64,000 nt of DNA from Buttiauxella agrestis ATCC 33320 (GCA_024169445.1 JALKFA010000001.1:2418001-2482000), one strand, 5' to 3'; positions 39,119-48,867 are shown, numbered from the stretch's first letter. Notes: generated by a model from the sequence alone, not told the origin. Made by a program: numbers and translations.

Positions 39119-39134
39119 GTAATAGGCTACCTTG

Positions 39135-41792
39135 CTACAGCAAACTCTTGACGTAAGCGTCAATATCGCTGGTGTATTTTTGTATGTTGGCAGCATCACT
39201 TTCACGAATGTGATGCTCTAACGTTTCACATAACTGTTTGCCGTGTACCAGGTTGAGCATTGCAAACACCCCTTTCAAGCGGTGAGCTGTCTGCGCTAAC
39301 GCCACAAAATCGTGCGCTGCAGATTCAGTATACAATCTCCTAACATCTTCCGGTACTGTGTCAACAAACAGCGCGTAATAACCGCTGGCGTGAAGCTGCG
39401 CATTTTCATCGCCGCCTAACGGTGACTCAGAAATGCCTTCCTGCGCCAGTTGTTCTTCTATCAGTTGTAGCACTGCATCCTGCATCGCATTGCTGATATT
39501 AAAATTAACCCGGAACTGACCTGGGCCGAGTTTACGCATTCCGTTCTCATCATCGCTTAAAAGCAAACCCGAAGATGTAAGATTAGACGGATTATCTGTC
39601 AGGAATATATCAAACTCTTGACTTGCTAGTCTTTCATCTGGGGTGACGCATTGTGCACCCCAGTTTTCCAGCAGACGCGTGACGATATTCCGTACTTCAT
39701 TTGAGGTGATATCGATCATCGCCACCACATCATCAAGCAATTTCTCTTCTTGCTCTTCATGCTGCGGTTCTGCGGTCATCTTTATATGCAGATTGTAGCG
39801 GGTACCAATCTCTTCGCGGGTTTTGATATTCAAATGCCCGCCCAATTTGCGTGACAGTTGATCGCACAAATAGAAGGTTAACCCATTCGCGCGCCCGTAA
39901 CGATCTTCACTGGTTTCGTTCAGGAACGGGAAGTGGAGATTGTCGACTTCACCGCTGCTAATCCCTTCGCCGGTATCCAGAATACGGAATAACAAACGGT
40001 CAGTGCCGGACTCTTCTTGCGTGATATCCAGAGTAATTTTGCCAATCTGCGTCGTGGTGACAGAATAGTGCAGCAACAGGAGTAGCACTTTGCGCAGTGC
40101 TTCCCGGTCACCGTGGCGCTCTTCATCTGCAGCTAACTGGTTGTTGATAAGCAACTGCAGGCCTTTGCGTTTGATAATCGGCAGCATTTCCAACGCGACT
40201 TCATCAATCAATGGCTGAATGGCGAATTGTGTCGCATGGGTTTTCCAGGCGTCAGACTCCAGCGTATTAAGCAGCTGAATCTCATCGACCAGACGCACAA
40301 TACTTTGCGCTTCATTGGCGATACCACCCGCTTCTGGCGCATTTAGTACACTCACTTGCTCGGCGATATTCTTCACCGGTTGCTGTAGCGCTTCGCCAAT
40401 ATGCTGCATGAACGTTATCCGTCCCTGCTGATTTTTCTCATACAGACGTTGAGCTTGTTTAAGCTTTTTATTGACGAGGATTTCACGATCCTGATCGCGA
40501 ATCACAAAGATTTGCGTGCGTGGGGCAATCTGGCTGCGGAACTGGCGTATTTCATACAGTTCATTATTGATGGTTGCCTGAATCACGCCCTGATGCTGAT
40601 CGGCCATCGCAATAATATTTTGCAGATTCAGATGCGGCAGCAGGTGGTCGGCAATTTTATTGCTGATAACGGTGCGGTTTGAGTCCAGGTCATGCACCAA
40701 CAGGCCAAGCGGCAACTGCGCAACAATCTCTTCATTTAATGCACGCAAAGTTTGTAATTCGGCATTGCCACTTTGAACTTCGGCAGGGCGCGCCGTATGT
40801 TGGCGGAAGGTAGTGAAACCGAACAGCGCCAGCGCCAGCAGACCAATATTGAGCAGCAGCGGGAATAAAATATTTTGCAAAGTGTCCATCAGCAAAGTGC
40901 CGAGCGATACTTGCCAAACCAGGCGCAGATTAGTGGTGGCGAGAGGGGAGGCTATGTCAATTTTGGCACCATTAAAATTAATGGTGACGCTATCCGGGCC
41001 ATCTTTCTGTGCGCTGTTAATCGGCTTCTGCGCATCGTTATTTTCCAGACGGAAGTTATCCAACGGCAAGGTCGGCGGAATCAAATCATTAATCGGTAAA
41101 TCAAATGCCACGACAGTGGCCAAATGGCCCGGCTGATTAAAGGTCGTACGCAGCGTAAAGTAGTGTCCGTTTTGCCAGGCCAAAGTACGCAGCAGAGAAA
41201 AGCTTTCGCGTTCGTCCAGGGCGTTTGCCTGCTGGAGCATTTCAGCGCGGCGGGAATCAACAATGGAACTGACGCCACTGTCTTTAAGGCCTGTGGAGAG
41301 GTCTTTTAGTGGCAAGGTTGAGACCAGAATCATGCTGTTATCCTGGCCGTTTAAATAGTACATCGACCAGGGGCTGGTTTCGGCACCCCATAACGTATCG
41401 AGGTAAGTCGAGATACGTTGTGTCGTATCCAGTGTTGTACTGTCGTGAGAGCCAAAAATCAGGGCTTCAGTTTTACTGCGCGGCTTATCTAAATAGTAAA
41501 CATCCTGGCGCAGGCGGGTTTCTTGCAGACCGTCACTGGCAGGGGAAGTGGAGACCGCAATGTTGTCGTAAATTTGCCAGGTCGCGTAACGGTAAACATC
41601 AACCCTTTTATGTAGCGCATGGGTGATATCGACAATCTGATAGCTCTTATCTTTCAGCCAGGTGTTGACGGCGCTTTGCACCATGACACCCATGGTGACC
41701 AGCAGCACGACAATCAATAGCAGAAAGAAGCGCGTGATATTGCCGGGGATAAGCGAAAATTTATTAGGGATCATACTGTCTGACTGACTCAT
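39135..41792 (-). CDS. rcsD: RcsD, phosphotransferase of the Rcs phosphorelay
   Basis: An 885-residue inner-membrane phosphotransfer protein between RcsC and RcsB. It has an N-terminal helix (FFLLLIVVLLVTMGVMV), a periplasmic region, a second helix (PLLLNIGLLALALFGF), a kinase-like domain lacking a normal H box, an ABL-like region and a C-terminal HPt domain with His837 in AQTAHRLKGVFAMLNL. It is about five residues shorter than E. coli RcsD, mostly in variable linkers. The N-terminus SQSDSMIPNKFSLIPGN matches the family start. Confidence 0.96.
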   Translation of the reverse strand: MSQSDSMIPNKFSLIPGNITRFFLLLIVVLLVTMGVMVQSAVNTWLKDKSYQIVDITHALHKRVDVYRYATWQIYDNIAVSTSPASDGLQETRLRQDVYYLDKPRSKTEALIFGSHDSTTLDTTQRISTYLDTLWGAETSPWSMYYLNGQDNSMILVSTLPLKDLSTGLKDSGVSSIVDSRRAEMLQQANALDERESFSLLRTLAWQNGHYFTLRTTFNQPGHLATVVAFDLPINDLIPPTLPLDNFRLENNDAQKPINSAQKDGPDSVTINFNGAKIDIASPLATTNLRLVWQVSLGTLLMDTLQNILFPLLLNIGLLALALFGFTTFRQHTARPAEVQSGNAELQTLRALNEEIVAQLPLGLLVHDLDSNRTVISNKIADHLLPHLNLQNIIAMADQHQGVIQATINNELYEIRQFRSQIAPRTQIFVIRDQDREILVNKKLKQAQRLYEKNQQGRITFMQHIGEALQQPVKNIAEQVSVLNAPEAGGIANEAQSIVRLVDEIQLLNTLESDAWKTHATQFAIQPLIDEVALEMLPIIKRKGLQLLINNQLAADEERHGDREALRKVLLLLLHYSVTTTQIGKITLDITQEESGTDRLLFRILDTGEGISSGEVDNLHFPFLNETSEDRYGRANGLTFYLCDQLSRKLGGHLNIKTREEIGTRYNLHIKMTAEPQHEEQEEKLLDDVVAMIDITSNEVRNIVTRLLENWGAQCVTPDERLASQEFDIFLTDNPSNLTSSGLLLSDDENGMRKLGPGQFRVNFNISNAMQDAVLQLIEEQLAQEGISESPLGGDENAQLHASGYYALFVDTVPEDVRRLYTESAAHDFVALAQTAHRLKGVFAMLNLVHGKQLCETLEHHIRESDAANIQKYTSDIDAYVKSLL

Positions 41793-42235
41793 TGTTAGCG
41801 CGCAACCCGGCGAGCATTCGCCACTTAAAAATATCCTCTGCTCTGCAAGGCTAGCAGGCAGGCGTTAAAAGCTGTTAGTAAGATAACCAACGCGCCCTGG
41901 GTAAGAATACCTGCAACCAGCGTTGGCGTCATCGTCTGTCTGTCAAAACTCAACGAGTATAATTCGAAATCGCCGCATTTCCAGGTTGTTGATAATTCGC
42001 CAAAATAACGACATTAAAAGGTGGATATTTTAAGCAACAAGGTGGGCTATTTTTGTACAAAGTAATTTAGGTGGTACAACTATTTTTTCTGAAACGATTG
42101 TTTGTCGGGATTATTTTTAGAAGAATATTCCCGCTTCGCTTGTATGATTTTAGGCCAAAAAATGAAGGATTTATTAATAGTTGTTACTTTTTGAAGGGGG
42201 TAGCACAGAATGATTAAAGTTACGTAAAGAAGCGT
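41793..42235. other. rcsD upstream region
   Basis: About 440 bases between the rcsD start and micF, becoming AT-rich to the right. A short inverted repeat (CCAACGC with GCGTTGG) lies around 41888-41926. On the minus strand a TATACT hexamer near 41955 could be the -10 of rcsD, but no good -35 is paired with it. No open reading frame worth reporting was seen. Confidence 0.5.
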
Positions 42236-42329
42236 AAAAAAAACCGGATGCAAGCACCCGGTCCAAAATAGGTATTAAACAGACATTCAAAGCTGAATGA
42301 CGGTAATAAATAAAGTTAATGATGATAGC
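42236..42329 (-). ncRNA. micF: MicF antisense sRNA
   Basis: The minus strand from 42329 begins GCTATCATCATTAACTTTAT, the conserved 5' end of MicF that pairs with the ompF leader, and continues closely like E. coli micF. It ends in a hairpin with ACCGGGTG/CATCCGGT arms and eight U. Its length is about 94 nt. It is divergent from ompC and next to rcsD, as in E. coli. MicF represses the porin OmpF with Hfq. Confidence 0.93.
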
Positions 42330-42486
42330 GGGATGTATTTTATATATAAATCATGGCTATGTTTTAACATTCAGTGCTAAGAACGTATTTGTTGTTTATG
42401 TTGTTGATTTTTTATGTGTATTTTATTTTTTTTGATAATTAGTGCTTATATCATTGTCTTTTTGTGCGAAAAAAAGTTCCCTCATA

Positions 42487-42550
42487 TTTACATTTTGCAA
42501 CACCTATGTGGATAAATGAAACATCTATAGGGTTTTAGTATCATATTCGG
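42487..42550 (+). promoter_or_regulatory. ompC promoter with OmpR sites
   Basis: TTTACATTTTGCAAC (42487-42501) and GATAAATGAAACATCTATAG (42511-42530) match the OmpR sites upstream of E. coli ompC almost base for base; the GGTTTTAGTATCATATTCG core promoter follows. The spacing is that of tandem OmpR dimers. The same region may also drive micF in the other direction. Confidence 0.8.
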
Positions 42551-42665
42551 ATTGGATTAATCTGTATTTGTTTTACACAATGGGTTAGCCGACTGATTAG
42601 TAAATTAATCAGTAAGCAGTGGCATATAAAAAGGCATATAACACCTATAACAGAGGGTTAATAAC

Positions 42666-43796
42666 ATGAAAGTTAAAGCACTGTCCCTCCTGATTCCAGC
42701 ATTGCTGGTAGCAGGCACCGCTCAGGCGGCTGAAATTTACAACAAAGACGGCAACAAATTAGATCTGTACGGCAAAGTAGATGGCTTACATTACTTTTCC
42801 GACAACGCTGGCGATGACGGCGACAAGACCTATATGCGTATCGGTTTCAAAGGTGAAACTCAGGTTAATGACCAACTGACCGGTTACGGCCAGTGGGAAT
42901 ACCAGATTAATGGCAACACCACTGAAAGTGAAAACAACGCATGGACTCGTCTGGCGTTCGCTGGTGTGCGTGTTAGTGACTACGGTTCTTTCGACTATGG
43001 TCGTAACTACGGCGTCGTTTACGACGTAACATCCTGGACCGACGTTCTGCCAGAATTTGGCGGCGACACCTACGGTTCTGATAACTTCCTGCAATCCCGT
43101 GCTAACGGTGTTGCAACTTACCGTAACAGCGACTTCTTCGGTCTGGTTGATGGCCTGAACTTTGCTCTGCAGTACCAGGGTAAAAACGGCAGCGTTTCTG
43201 GCGAAGACTTCGGTGGCCGTAGCGTTCTGAAACAGAACGGTGATGCTTACGGTATGTCCGTAACTTACGATCTGGGTGAAGGTTTCGGTGTTGGTGCAGC
43301 GATGTCCTCTTCCAAGCGTACAGCTGACCAGAACGGTGAAAGTGTTGGTACTGCCGACATTTATGGTCACGGCGAGCGCGCTGAGACTTACAGCGGCGCT
43401 CTGAAATATGATGCGAACAACATCTACCTGGCCGCTCAGTACACCCAGACTTACAACGCAACTCGTTTCGGCGGTGACTCTGAGTCCGCAGCTTACGGTT
43501 ATGCTGATGAAGCTAAAAACTTCGAAGTGGTTGCACAGTACCAGTTCGACTTCGGTCTGCGTCCATCCATCGCTTACCTGCAATCTAAAGGTAAGAACAT
43601 CAACAACGGTACCACCAACTACGGTGACCAGGACCTGTTGAAATATGTTGATATCGGTGCGACTTACTACTTCAACAAAAACATGTCCACCTATGTTGAT
43701 TACAAAATCAACCTGCTGGACGAAAACGAGTTCACTCGTGCATCTGGTACCGCCACTGATGACATCGTAGGTGTTGGTCTGGTTTACCAGTTCTAA
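42666..43796 (+). CDS. ompC: OmpC-type general porin
   Basis: A 376-residue outer-membrane trimeric porin. The signal peptide [21 protein letters not shown] is followed by [25 protein letters not shown], the usual N-terminus of mature OmpC. The L3 constriction loop region ([21 protein letters not shown]) is present, and the last residue is Phe (VGLVYQF), the barrel-assembly signal. It has the micF gene divergent and OmpR sites upstream. A strong terminator follows the stop. Confidence 0.96.
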   Translation: MKVKALSLLIPALLVAGTAQAAEIYNKDGNKLDLYGKVDGLHYFSDNAGDDGDKTYMRIGFKGETQVNDQLTGYGQWEYQINGNTTESENNAWTRLAFAGVRVSDYGSFDYGRNYGVVYDVTSWTDVLPEFGGDTYGSDNFLQSRANGVATYRNSDFFGLVDGLNFALQYQGKNGSVSGEDFGGRSVLKQNGDAYGMSVTYDLGEGFGVGAAMSSSKRTADQNGESVGTADIYGHGERAETYSGALKYDANNIYLAAQYTQTYNATRFGGDSESAAYGYADEAKNFEVVAQYQFDFGLRPSIAYLQSKGKNINNGTTNYGDQDLLKYVDIGATYYFNKNMSTYVDYKINLLDENEFTRASGTATDDIVGVGLVYQF

Positions 43797-43821
43797 TTCC
43801 TGCTTTTGCAGTGTTAGTGCT

Positions 43822-43848
43822 AAAAGGCGCCTTAGGGCGCCTTTTTTA
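43822..43848 (+). terminator. ompC intrinsic terminator
   Basis: A perfect AAGGCGCC-TTAG-GGCGCCTT hairpin followed by further T residues. It lies about 25 bases after the ompC stop and inside the spurious 5' extension of the apbE frame, supporting the later apbE start. Confidence 0.9.
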
Positions 43849-43935
43849 CGTCTGGACTCTCAACAACTCTGCACTTTTCACCACATTGTTTGCCAGTTGG
43901 TGTACCCTTTTGCGCTCAAACAGGAGAGAGAAACA

Positions 43936-44976
43936 ATGGATTTACGTTTATTACGCTATGGCCTGTTTGCCATAGTTTTGGGCGCGTTAGCGGGTTGTGA
44001 TAACCCAACGGCAAAAGGCAACAGCGGCATGGTGCTGGAAGGTAAAACCATGGGCACGTATTGGCGTGCAAGCCTTGCTGGTGTGGACGATGCACGGCAG
44101 GTAGAGCTGCGTGAAAAAATTCAGGCACAACTAGACGGCGACGATCGTTTGATGTCGACCTATAAGTCAGATTCTGCATTATCGCGCTTCAACCAATCCC
44201 GTTCGACTGAGCCTTATGCTGTTGATGAAGCAATGAGCGATATCGTGACGCTGGCTCTACGCATTGGTGCGAAAACTAACGGTGCGATGGACATTACCGT
44301 TGGGCCGCTGGTCAACCTGTGGGGATTTGGCCCGGATAAACAGCCGGTCAAAACTCCCAACCAGGCGCAAATTGATGCTGCCAAAGCATTGACCGGTTTA
44401 CACCATCTGACGGTGATCAACCAGGCGGGGAAACAGTGGTTACAAAAAGATCTTCCCGGTTTGTATGTTGATCTTTCAACAATGGGCGAAGGTTACGCGG
44501 CCGATCATCTGGCCCGCTTAATGGAACAAAACGGCATCAGCCGCTATCTGGTTTCCGTTGGTGGGGCAGTTGTGACGCGGGGGACTAATGCTGACGGTAA
44601 AGCCTGGCGCGTGGCGATTCAGAAACCCACCGATCGTGAAAATGCCGTGCAGGCTGTGGTTGATCTCAATGGTCATGGCATAAGCACCTCAGGTAGTTAT
44701 CGTAATTACTACGAACTGGATGGCAAACGCCTTTCGCATGTTATAGATCCGCAAACAGGGCAACCGATTCAACACAAATTAGTCTCCGCAACCGTGATAG
44801 CACCCACGGCTATGGAAGCTGATGGTTGGGATACTGGCCTGATGGTTCTCGGCACTGAAAAAGCCAAACAGGTCGCTCAGAAAGAGGGATTGGCGGTCTA
44901 TTTGATTACTAAAGAAGGCGATAGTTTTACGACGTGGATGTCGCCGCAATTTAAGACGTTCTTACTCAGCGAGTAA
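43936..44976 (+). CDS. apbE: ApbE, FAD:protein FMN transferase lipoprotein
   Basis: A 346-residue lipoprotein that attaches FMN to Thr residues of periplasm-facing flavoproteins such as NqrB/RsxG-type subunits. A short signal with a lipobox (LGALAGC) puts the lipidated Cys near residue 20. The ApbE motifs GTYWRASL, NLWGFGPD, VDLSTMGEGYAAD and SVGGAVVTRG are visible, and the metal-binding Asp/Thr region TAMEADGWDTGLMVLG is near the C-terminus. The frame is open back to 43771, but the ATG at 43936 has AGGAGAGAG before it. In E. coli the next gene is ada; here an eight-gene operon lies between. Confidence 0.95.
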   Translation: MDLRLLRYGLFAIVLGALAGCDNPTAKGNSGMVLEGKTMGTYWRASLAGVDDARQVELREKIQAQLDGDDRLMSTYKSDSALSRFNQSRSTEPYAVDEAMSDIVTLALRIGAKTNGAMDITVGPLVNLWGFGPDKQPVKTPNQAQIDAAKALTGLHHLTVINQAGKQWLQKDLPGLYVDLSTMGEGYAADHLARLMEQNGISRYLVSVGGAVVTRGTNADGKAWRVAIQKPTDRENAVQAVVDLNGHGISTSGSYRNYYELDGKRLSHVIDPQTGQPIQHKLVSATVIAPTAMEADGWDTGLMVLGTEKAKQVAQKEGLAVYLITKEGDSFTTWMSPQFKTFLLSE

Positions 44977-44983
44977 TCCTCGT

Positions 44984-45019
44984 TCACCCAGTCACTCACT
45001 GGCGTCAGTGACTGGGTGA
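44984..45019. terminator. Palindrome closing apbE and the eight-gene operon
   Basis: A perfect 13-base inverted repeat, TCACCCAGTCACT (44984-44996) and AGTGACTGGGTGA (45007-45019), with a ten-base loop. It covers the last codons and stop of the convergent glycosyltransferase gene and starts 8 bases after the apbE stop. There is no T run, so termination is only plausible, not shown. Confidence 0.5.
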
Positions 45020-46207
45020 CTCCAGACCCAAAAGTCGCTCAATTTCTGGCTTCGCCTGCACAAGCGAACGCAGCCCACCTTTTATCCAGATACCTTTACC
45101 CGATGCATCCAGCCGGGCAGCATGGTCAAACTGATCAAAATCAACCGGATAAACCAGCGCTGGGATGTGATTTTCCAGGCAGTAATACATGATGCCCGCC
45201 CCGCCATGATGAATCACCACGTCGTAATGCCGAATACACGTTTCATAGTTTATCCACGGGACACGAATGAAGTTCTCAGCCTGCTTAAATGTATTTGCTA
45301 CTGGGTCACCATCGGTGAAATGAAAAATGGTGTCAGGCATGGTACGGGCTAACTGGAAAATGGCATTCGCCACTTCATCCTTATGCCAGGCCAGATGCGT
45401 GCCAAGTGTGACTAATACATGGCGGCGACCCGCTGCAAAATGAGGTTCGATTCCTGAATCCGGCGGGGTATATAACGCGGGGCCAATGAAGTGAACACTG
45501 GCTGGCCAGCTACGATCAAACTCAATAGATTTGTCACCCAGCGCCAGAATACATTGCGCGGAGTAGGCACTTTCTGTGCCGTCATGGCGATACAATTGGG
45601 TGATTCCGGTCTGCATTATCGTCTTGCGGAACAGCCAGAAAATAGTGCTTTTAAACCAGCGTACTTTTTTACGGGCAATCAAATGCTTCAGCCGCTGAAA
45701 ACGATTTGTGGCAGGCATTAACCCGCCACAGTAGGCTGGCGGTCCATCTGGCGTTTCCAGCACACAAGGTGACGGCAAACTCGTCCACCATTCAATCCCC
45801 AATGTTTCTGCCACTTTGCCCACTCCAGGTAACGTAAAGTCAGCAATAACCAGATCGGGGGCATCTCCCTTGCGGTACAAATCTTCCAGTTGGGAGGCAA
45901 AATCAACCAGCAATCCGACTGCCTCTTTGAACTGCCGATACAGCTTGAGAGGGTTATTTTTCACGGCGTAATCTGGATTAGCGATCGCCAACAGCGGGCG
46001 GTCGAAATCCCCCGGTAAAGCGATACCCCGTAAACCTGCTCCAGTGATACGTTCTTGAGCTCCCTGAGTGCTGATAATGCGCACGTCATAATGAGTGGCG
46101 AGCACACGCCCTAGTGCGAGCACAGGATGCAAATGCCCCGAGAATGGCGGTGCCAGTAGATCGATTCTTCGTGTTGCGGGAGGGATTATCGACAATAAGG
46201 TATTCAT
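45005..46207 (-). CDS. GT1/UGT-type glycosyltransferase
   Basis: A 400-residue GT-B glycosyltransferase of the GT1 (UGT/macrolide) family. The N-terminal acceptor domain starts RIDLLAPPFSGHLHPVLALGR, with the family's catalytic-type His25. The C-terminal sugar-nucleotide domain has VTLGTHLAWHKDE and the HHGGAG motif (333-338) followed by YPVDFDQFDHAARL, which binds the nucleotide sugar. Relatives glycosylate lipids, carotenoids, sterols or polyketides; the acceptor cannot be read from sequence. It is the last gene of the operon and its start overlaps the previous stop by four bases. The 3' end lies in a palindrome shared with apbE. Confidence 0.85.
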   Translation of the reverse strand: MNTLLSIIPPATRRIDLLAPPFSGHLHPVLALGRVLATHYDVRIISTQGAQERITGAGLRGIALPGDFDRPLLAIANPDYAVKNNPLKLYRQFKEAVGLLVDFASQLEDLYRKGDAPDLVIADFTLPGVGKVAETLGIEWWTSLPSPCVLETPDGPPAYCGGLMPATNRFQRLKHLIARKKVRWFKSTIFWLFRKTIMQTGITQLYRHDGTESAYSAQCILALGDKSIEFDRSWPASVHFIGPALYTPPDSGIEPHFAAGRRHVLVTLGTHLAWHKDEVANAIFQLARTMPDTIFHFTDGDPVANTFKQAENFIRVPWINYETCIRHYDVVIHHGGAGIMYYCLENHIPALVYPVDFDQFDHAARLDASGKGIWIKGGLRSLVQAKPEIERLLGLESPSH

Positions 46208-46788
46208 GGCATCGCCTGGTTTGATTCAATACTTGAAATAAAGTGCTCGCACAGCGTGAGTAACTCAGGGTTCACCAGATAGTTCATGTGCCCGCTACGA
46301 ACTTTGCTGTCAACGTTGCGGAACCATATTTGGGAAATCCGATCGTTATCTCCCTGCACCAGAAAATGGTGACAGACCGGCCGCTTTCGGGCAACCGGCC
46401 CATAGGCAAAGACGCTGGTGGTTTTTAACAACGTAGCAGGCAAATTAAGGTTGTTGAATAACTCCAGGCCACAACTCCCCGCAAGGAAAACAGTATGCTG
46501 CGCGCGCGCCAACAACCCAGCTACCGGCATTTGATAATTTTTTTCAAATACCGGACGGCGAGAAGCTAAATAGTCGCGGCTGTTATTGAGGCTCGCTGTG
46601 AATAAACCCACTGCTTCGAAGGTAGTTGAATCGCTTGCGCCTGTGAAATAAGGGAAATTCAACTGAGCAAGCGTGCGCCCAGGCTTTGCCAGTCGGTTAA
46701 TAAATGCCGACTGTACCGGGCTTAAATCAGCGCGTCCGGGAAAACTCCGCCCGGTAATATAGGCTATCTGTAACGGAGGTTTATTCAT
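46204..46788 (-). CDS. Small alpha/beta-hydrolase-like protein
   Basis: A 194-residue protein that I do not recognise as a named family. It reads as a compact alpha/beta hydrolase: a nucleophile elbow FLAGSCGLEL puts Ser105 in an A-G-S-C-G variant of GxSxG, followed by candidate Asp147/149 in LVQGDNDRI and His167 in VRSGHMNYL, in the right order for a Ser-Asp-His triad. An ITGRSF segment near the N-terminus could be the oxyanion loop. No signal peptide or membrane helix. Its start overlaps the upstream glycosyltransferase by eight bases and its stop overlaps the next gene by four. A thioesterase, lipase or lactonase role in the pathway is inference. Confidence 0.65.
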   Translation of the reverse strand: MNKPPLQIAYITGRSFPGRADLSPVQSAFINRLAKPGRTLAQLNFPYFTGASDSTTFEAVGLFTASLNNSRDYLASRRPVFEKNYQMPVAGLLARAQHTVFLAGSCGLELFNNLNLPATLLKTTSVFAYGPVARKRPVCHHFLVQGDNDRISQIWFRNVDSKVRSGHMNYLVNPELLTLCEHFISSIESNQAMP

Positions 46789-47902
46789 CGGAGATAAATC
46801 TTTTGTTGTCTAACACTCGGTAGCGCCGGGTGCGCCATACGATGGTTCGATTACATAAGGCATGAAACAAATGCAGTGGCTGAAGCAACTCAGAAAGTAA
46901 GGAAAGAACAGGCCGCGCGCGAATATCTGCCGTCATTTCTTGCTGAACTTTAGCAATAGCAAATTGCCGTATTGCCAGGCAACCAATAAAAATCAATGGA
47001 TGAGAAAAAGCATTCAATAACATCAGCCATAGCAGCAGGGGATGTAAACCTTGCAGCAAGAAAATGAGAACATTTATTTTCAGTGGTTTTTCGCGCAGCA
47101 GTAACGTGGCGAACAAGAACCAGCGGTGCATTTGCTGAATGTATTTTTTACCGTTGGATAAATGGGTCTGGATCTTAACCAGCGCTGTAGATTGAATCAG
47201 GCGAATCTGATGCTGATTCAATAAAGAGGCCATTGCCAGGTCATCGGTCAGATGGTGTTGAATAGGGGCAAACCCGCCCACGCTTGCCAGCGTTTTGGTT
47301 GTTAACGCATAGCACATGCCATTAATGGTTAATGGCGGCAACCAGGGTAACAGGGGTAAGTAGGTTAGTGCGGAATTATCGTTTACAAATTGAGCCAATA
47401 ATGCCGAGTAACGGCTTCCTGTTTGTGTGTAATAAGGGAGTGCGGTGACCAGGGTATCTTCACCCATTTCTGCCAGTAATTGCGCCAGGGCAGCCGCCGA
47501 CAGCATGGCATCGTCGTCCAGCACCAGAATGACCTCATTGTCGGCCTCGCGCCAGGCGTGCTCGAGTTTAAAGGCTTTAGGATTGATGCCCTCAGGAGCC
47601 TGGGGGAAAGAGCGCACCGTGATTTTTTTATCTGGATAGCACTGCTGAATATGATTGACGATATTTTTGGCAACCGCGTCATTATCATCAATGAGCCACA
47701 TAAAACTCGCTTGTTCGAGAGCAATCACATTGGTTTCCAGAACGCTGGCTAATGTCGGATCACCGCTCAAAATGGGCTGAATAATAGTCATTTTTTCAAA
47801 CAAAGGTTGATATTTCTGCCGCCGTTCTCGCCGAATAACGTTGAGTGTTAATACCGTTTTCACAAGCAAGATGAGCAGCCAGGCTGTGGCGAGAATAATC
47901 AT
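46781..47902 (-). CDS. Membrane GT2/GT21-like glycosyltransferase (ceramide glucosyltransferase-like)
   Basis: A 373-residue processive-type membrane glycosyltransferase. An N-terminal helix (MIILATAWLLILLVKTVLTL) anchors it, and two or three C-terminal hydrophobic segments follow residue 270. The catalytic GT-A motifs are IDDND (71-75), VLDDDA (128-132), HLTDDLAMA with Asp220/221, and QQMHRW (256-261), the (Q/R)xxRW motif characteristic of ceramide glucosyltransferases and HpnI-type enzymes. It thus likely adds a sugar to a membrane-embedded lipid. It overlaps both neighbours by 4 to 8 bases, so it is translationally coupled. Confidence 0.82.
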   Translation of the reverse strand: MIILATAWLLILLVKTVLTLNVIRRERRQKYQPLFEKMTIIQPILSGDPTLASVLETNVIALEQASFMWLIDDNDAVAKNIVNHIQQCYPDKKITVRSFPQAPEGINPKAFKLEHAWREADNEVILVLDDDAMLSAAALAQLLAEMGEDTLVTALPYYTQTGSRYSALLAQFVNDNSALTYLPLLPWLPPLTINGMCYALTTKTLASVGGFAPIQHHLTDDLAMASLLNQHQIRLIQSTALVKIQTHLSNGKKYIQQMHRWFLFATLLLREKPLKINVLIFLLQGLHPLLLWLMLLNAFSHPLIFIGCLAIRQFAIAKVQQEMTADIRARPVLSLLSELLQPLHLFHALCNRTIVWRTRRYRVLDNKRFISDE

Positions 47903-48867
47903 CGGATAGCCTTTGAGTATTGCTGAATAAAAGCATTAAGCCCTGCGGATAACGAACAACAAGGGGCACCAAAATCTTCCAGCGCCGCCCGAATATCCAG
48001 GGTTTTGCTATAGCCGAATACGCCAACGCCAAAGCGCGTAATGGGGGGTTCTTTAGTGATTTTTAACAATCGCCAGACTCCTTCAACCACGTTTGCAATA
48101 AGCATGGCGTGATTAACCGACAGATGTTTTGTGGGGGCAGGCAAGTCGAAACGCTTGAGGACCTGTTGCAAAAAGGTATTTATCTCAACCGGCTCGCTAT
48201 TCGAAAGATTATAAATCGGGCGCAGCTGCGGCAATGTTGCAGCGCGCAGCAAATATTCACACAGTACGTCAATGTACATAATGTCGCTGCAAGCAGGCGT
48301 TGCGTCAGCGGTGATTAATGGCAGCATTTTTTTGCGGGCGGCATTCAGTAATGGCGGAAAGAGTAATTTGTCTCCAGGCCCAAATACCGCACAGGGGCGT
48401 AAAATAGTTTTCTCTCCCCGATAAGTCTGCACGCGCTCCTCGCCGCAGAATTTCGTTCGCGCATATTCATTGGCGAAATCAGGCCCAATTTTGCTTTGTT
48501 CCGCGAGCCCCAACTGATGTTGATAACGGTAATAAACGGCGGCGGATGAAAGATATATCAGCCGGGGATTTCCCCGATGACGGCAAAACTTTATCGTGTC
48601 CTCAGTGGTTAACACATTATCGCGCCAGTAATCTTCGGGCGTTCCCCACGGGCTGGTTCTGCCTGCCGCATGAATCACCACATCGGGAGCAAAATCGAGA
48701 TCGTCAAGCCTGGCTAAATCGAGCCGCGAGTAGCGAACCGTGTCGGGAAGGTTGTGCACTTCACGTCTTCCCACGCCATACAGTTCCAGGCCATCAACAC
48801 CTGCAAAATGCCGCAGGAAGGCATTGCCTATAAAGCCAGAGGCGCCGGTTATCAGGATTTTTGTCAT
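47899..48867 (-). CDS. Extended SDR / 3-beta-HSD-like dehydrogenase (copy 2)
   Basis: A 322-residue NAD(P)-dependent extended SDR. The Rossmann motif TGASGFIG is at residues 7-14 and the catalytic Tyr135-x3-Lys139 in NEYARTKFCGEE, with Ser107/108 upstream. It is a clear paralogue of the second SDR in the operon: both share A-A-x-x-(S/T)-SPWG-x3-D-x4-NV-x2-TE and a (V)Y-rich H-Q-x-LAE stretch. An in-frame TTG at 48903 would add 12 residues, but the ATG at 48867 gives the usual TKILITG start and is preferred, although its ribosome binding site is weak. It follows the adenylate-forming gene after 69 bases, the largest gap in the operon. Confidence 0.85.
   Translation of the reverse strand: MTKILITGASGFIGNAFLRHFAGVDGLELYGVGRREVHNLPDTVRYSRLDLARLDDLDFAPDVVIHAAGRTSPWGTPEDYWRDNVLTTEDTIKFCRHRGNPRLIYLSSAAVYYRYQHQLGLAEQSKIGPDFANEYARTKFCGEERVQTYRGEKTILRPCAVFGPGDKLLFPPLLNAARKKMLPLITADATPACSDIMYIDVLCEYLLRAATLPQLRPIYNLSNSEPVEINTFLQQVLKRFDLPAPTKHLSVNHAMLIANVVEGVWRLLKITKEPPITRFGVGVFGYSKTLDIRAALEDFGAPCCSLSAGLNAFIQQYSKAIR

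Noticed and set aside
42786-43583. 265-codon minus-strand open frame opposite ompC
   Set aside because: Antisense to ompC; an artefact of ompC codon bias.
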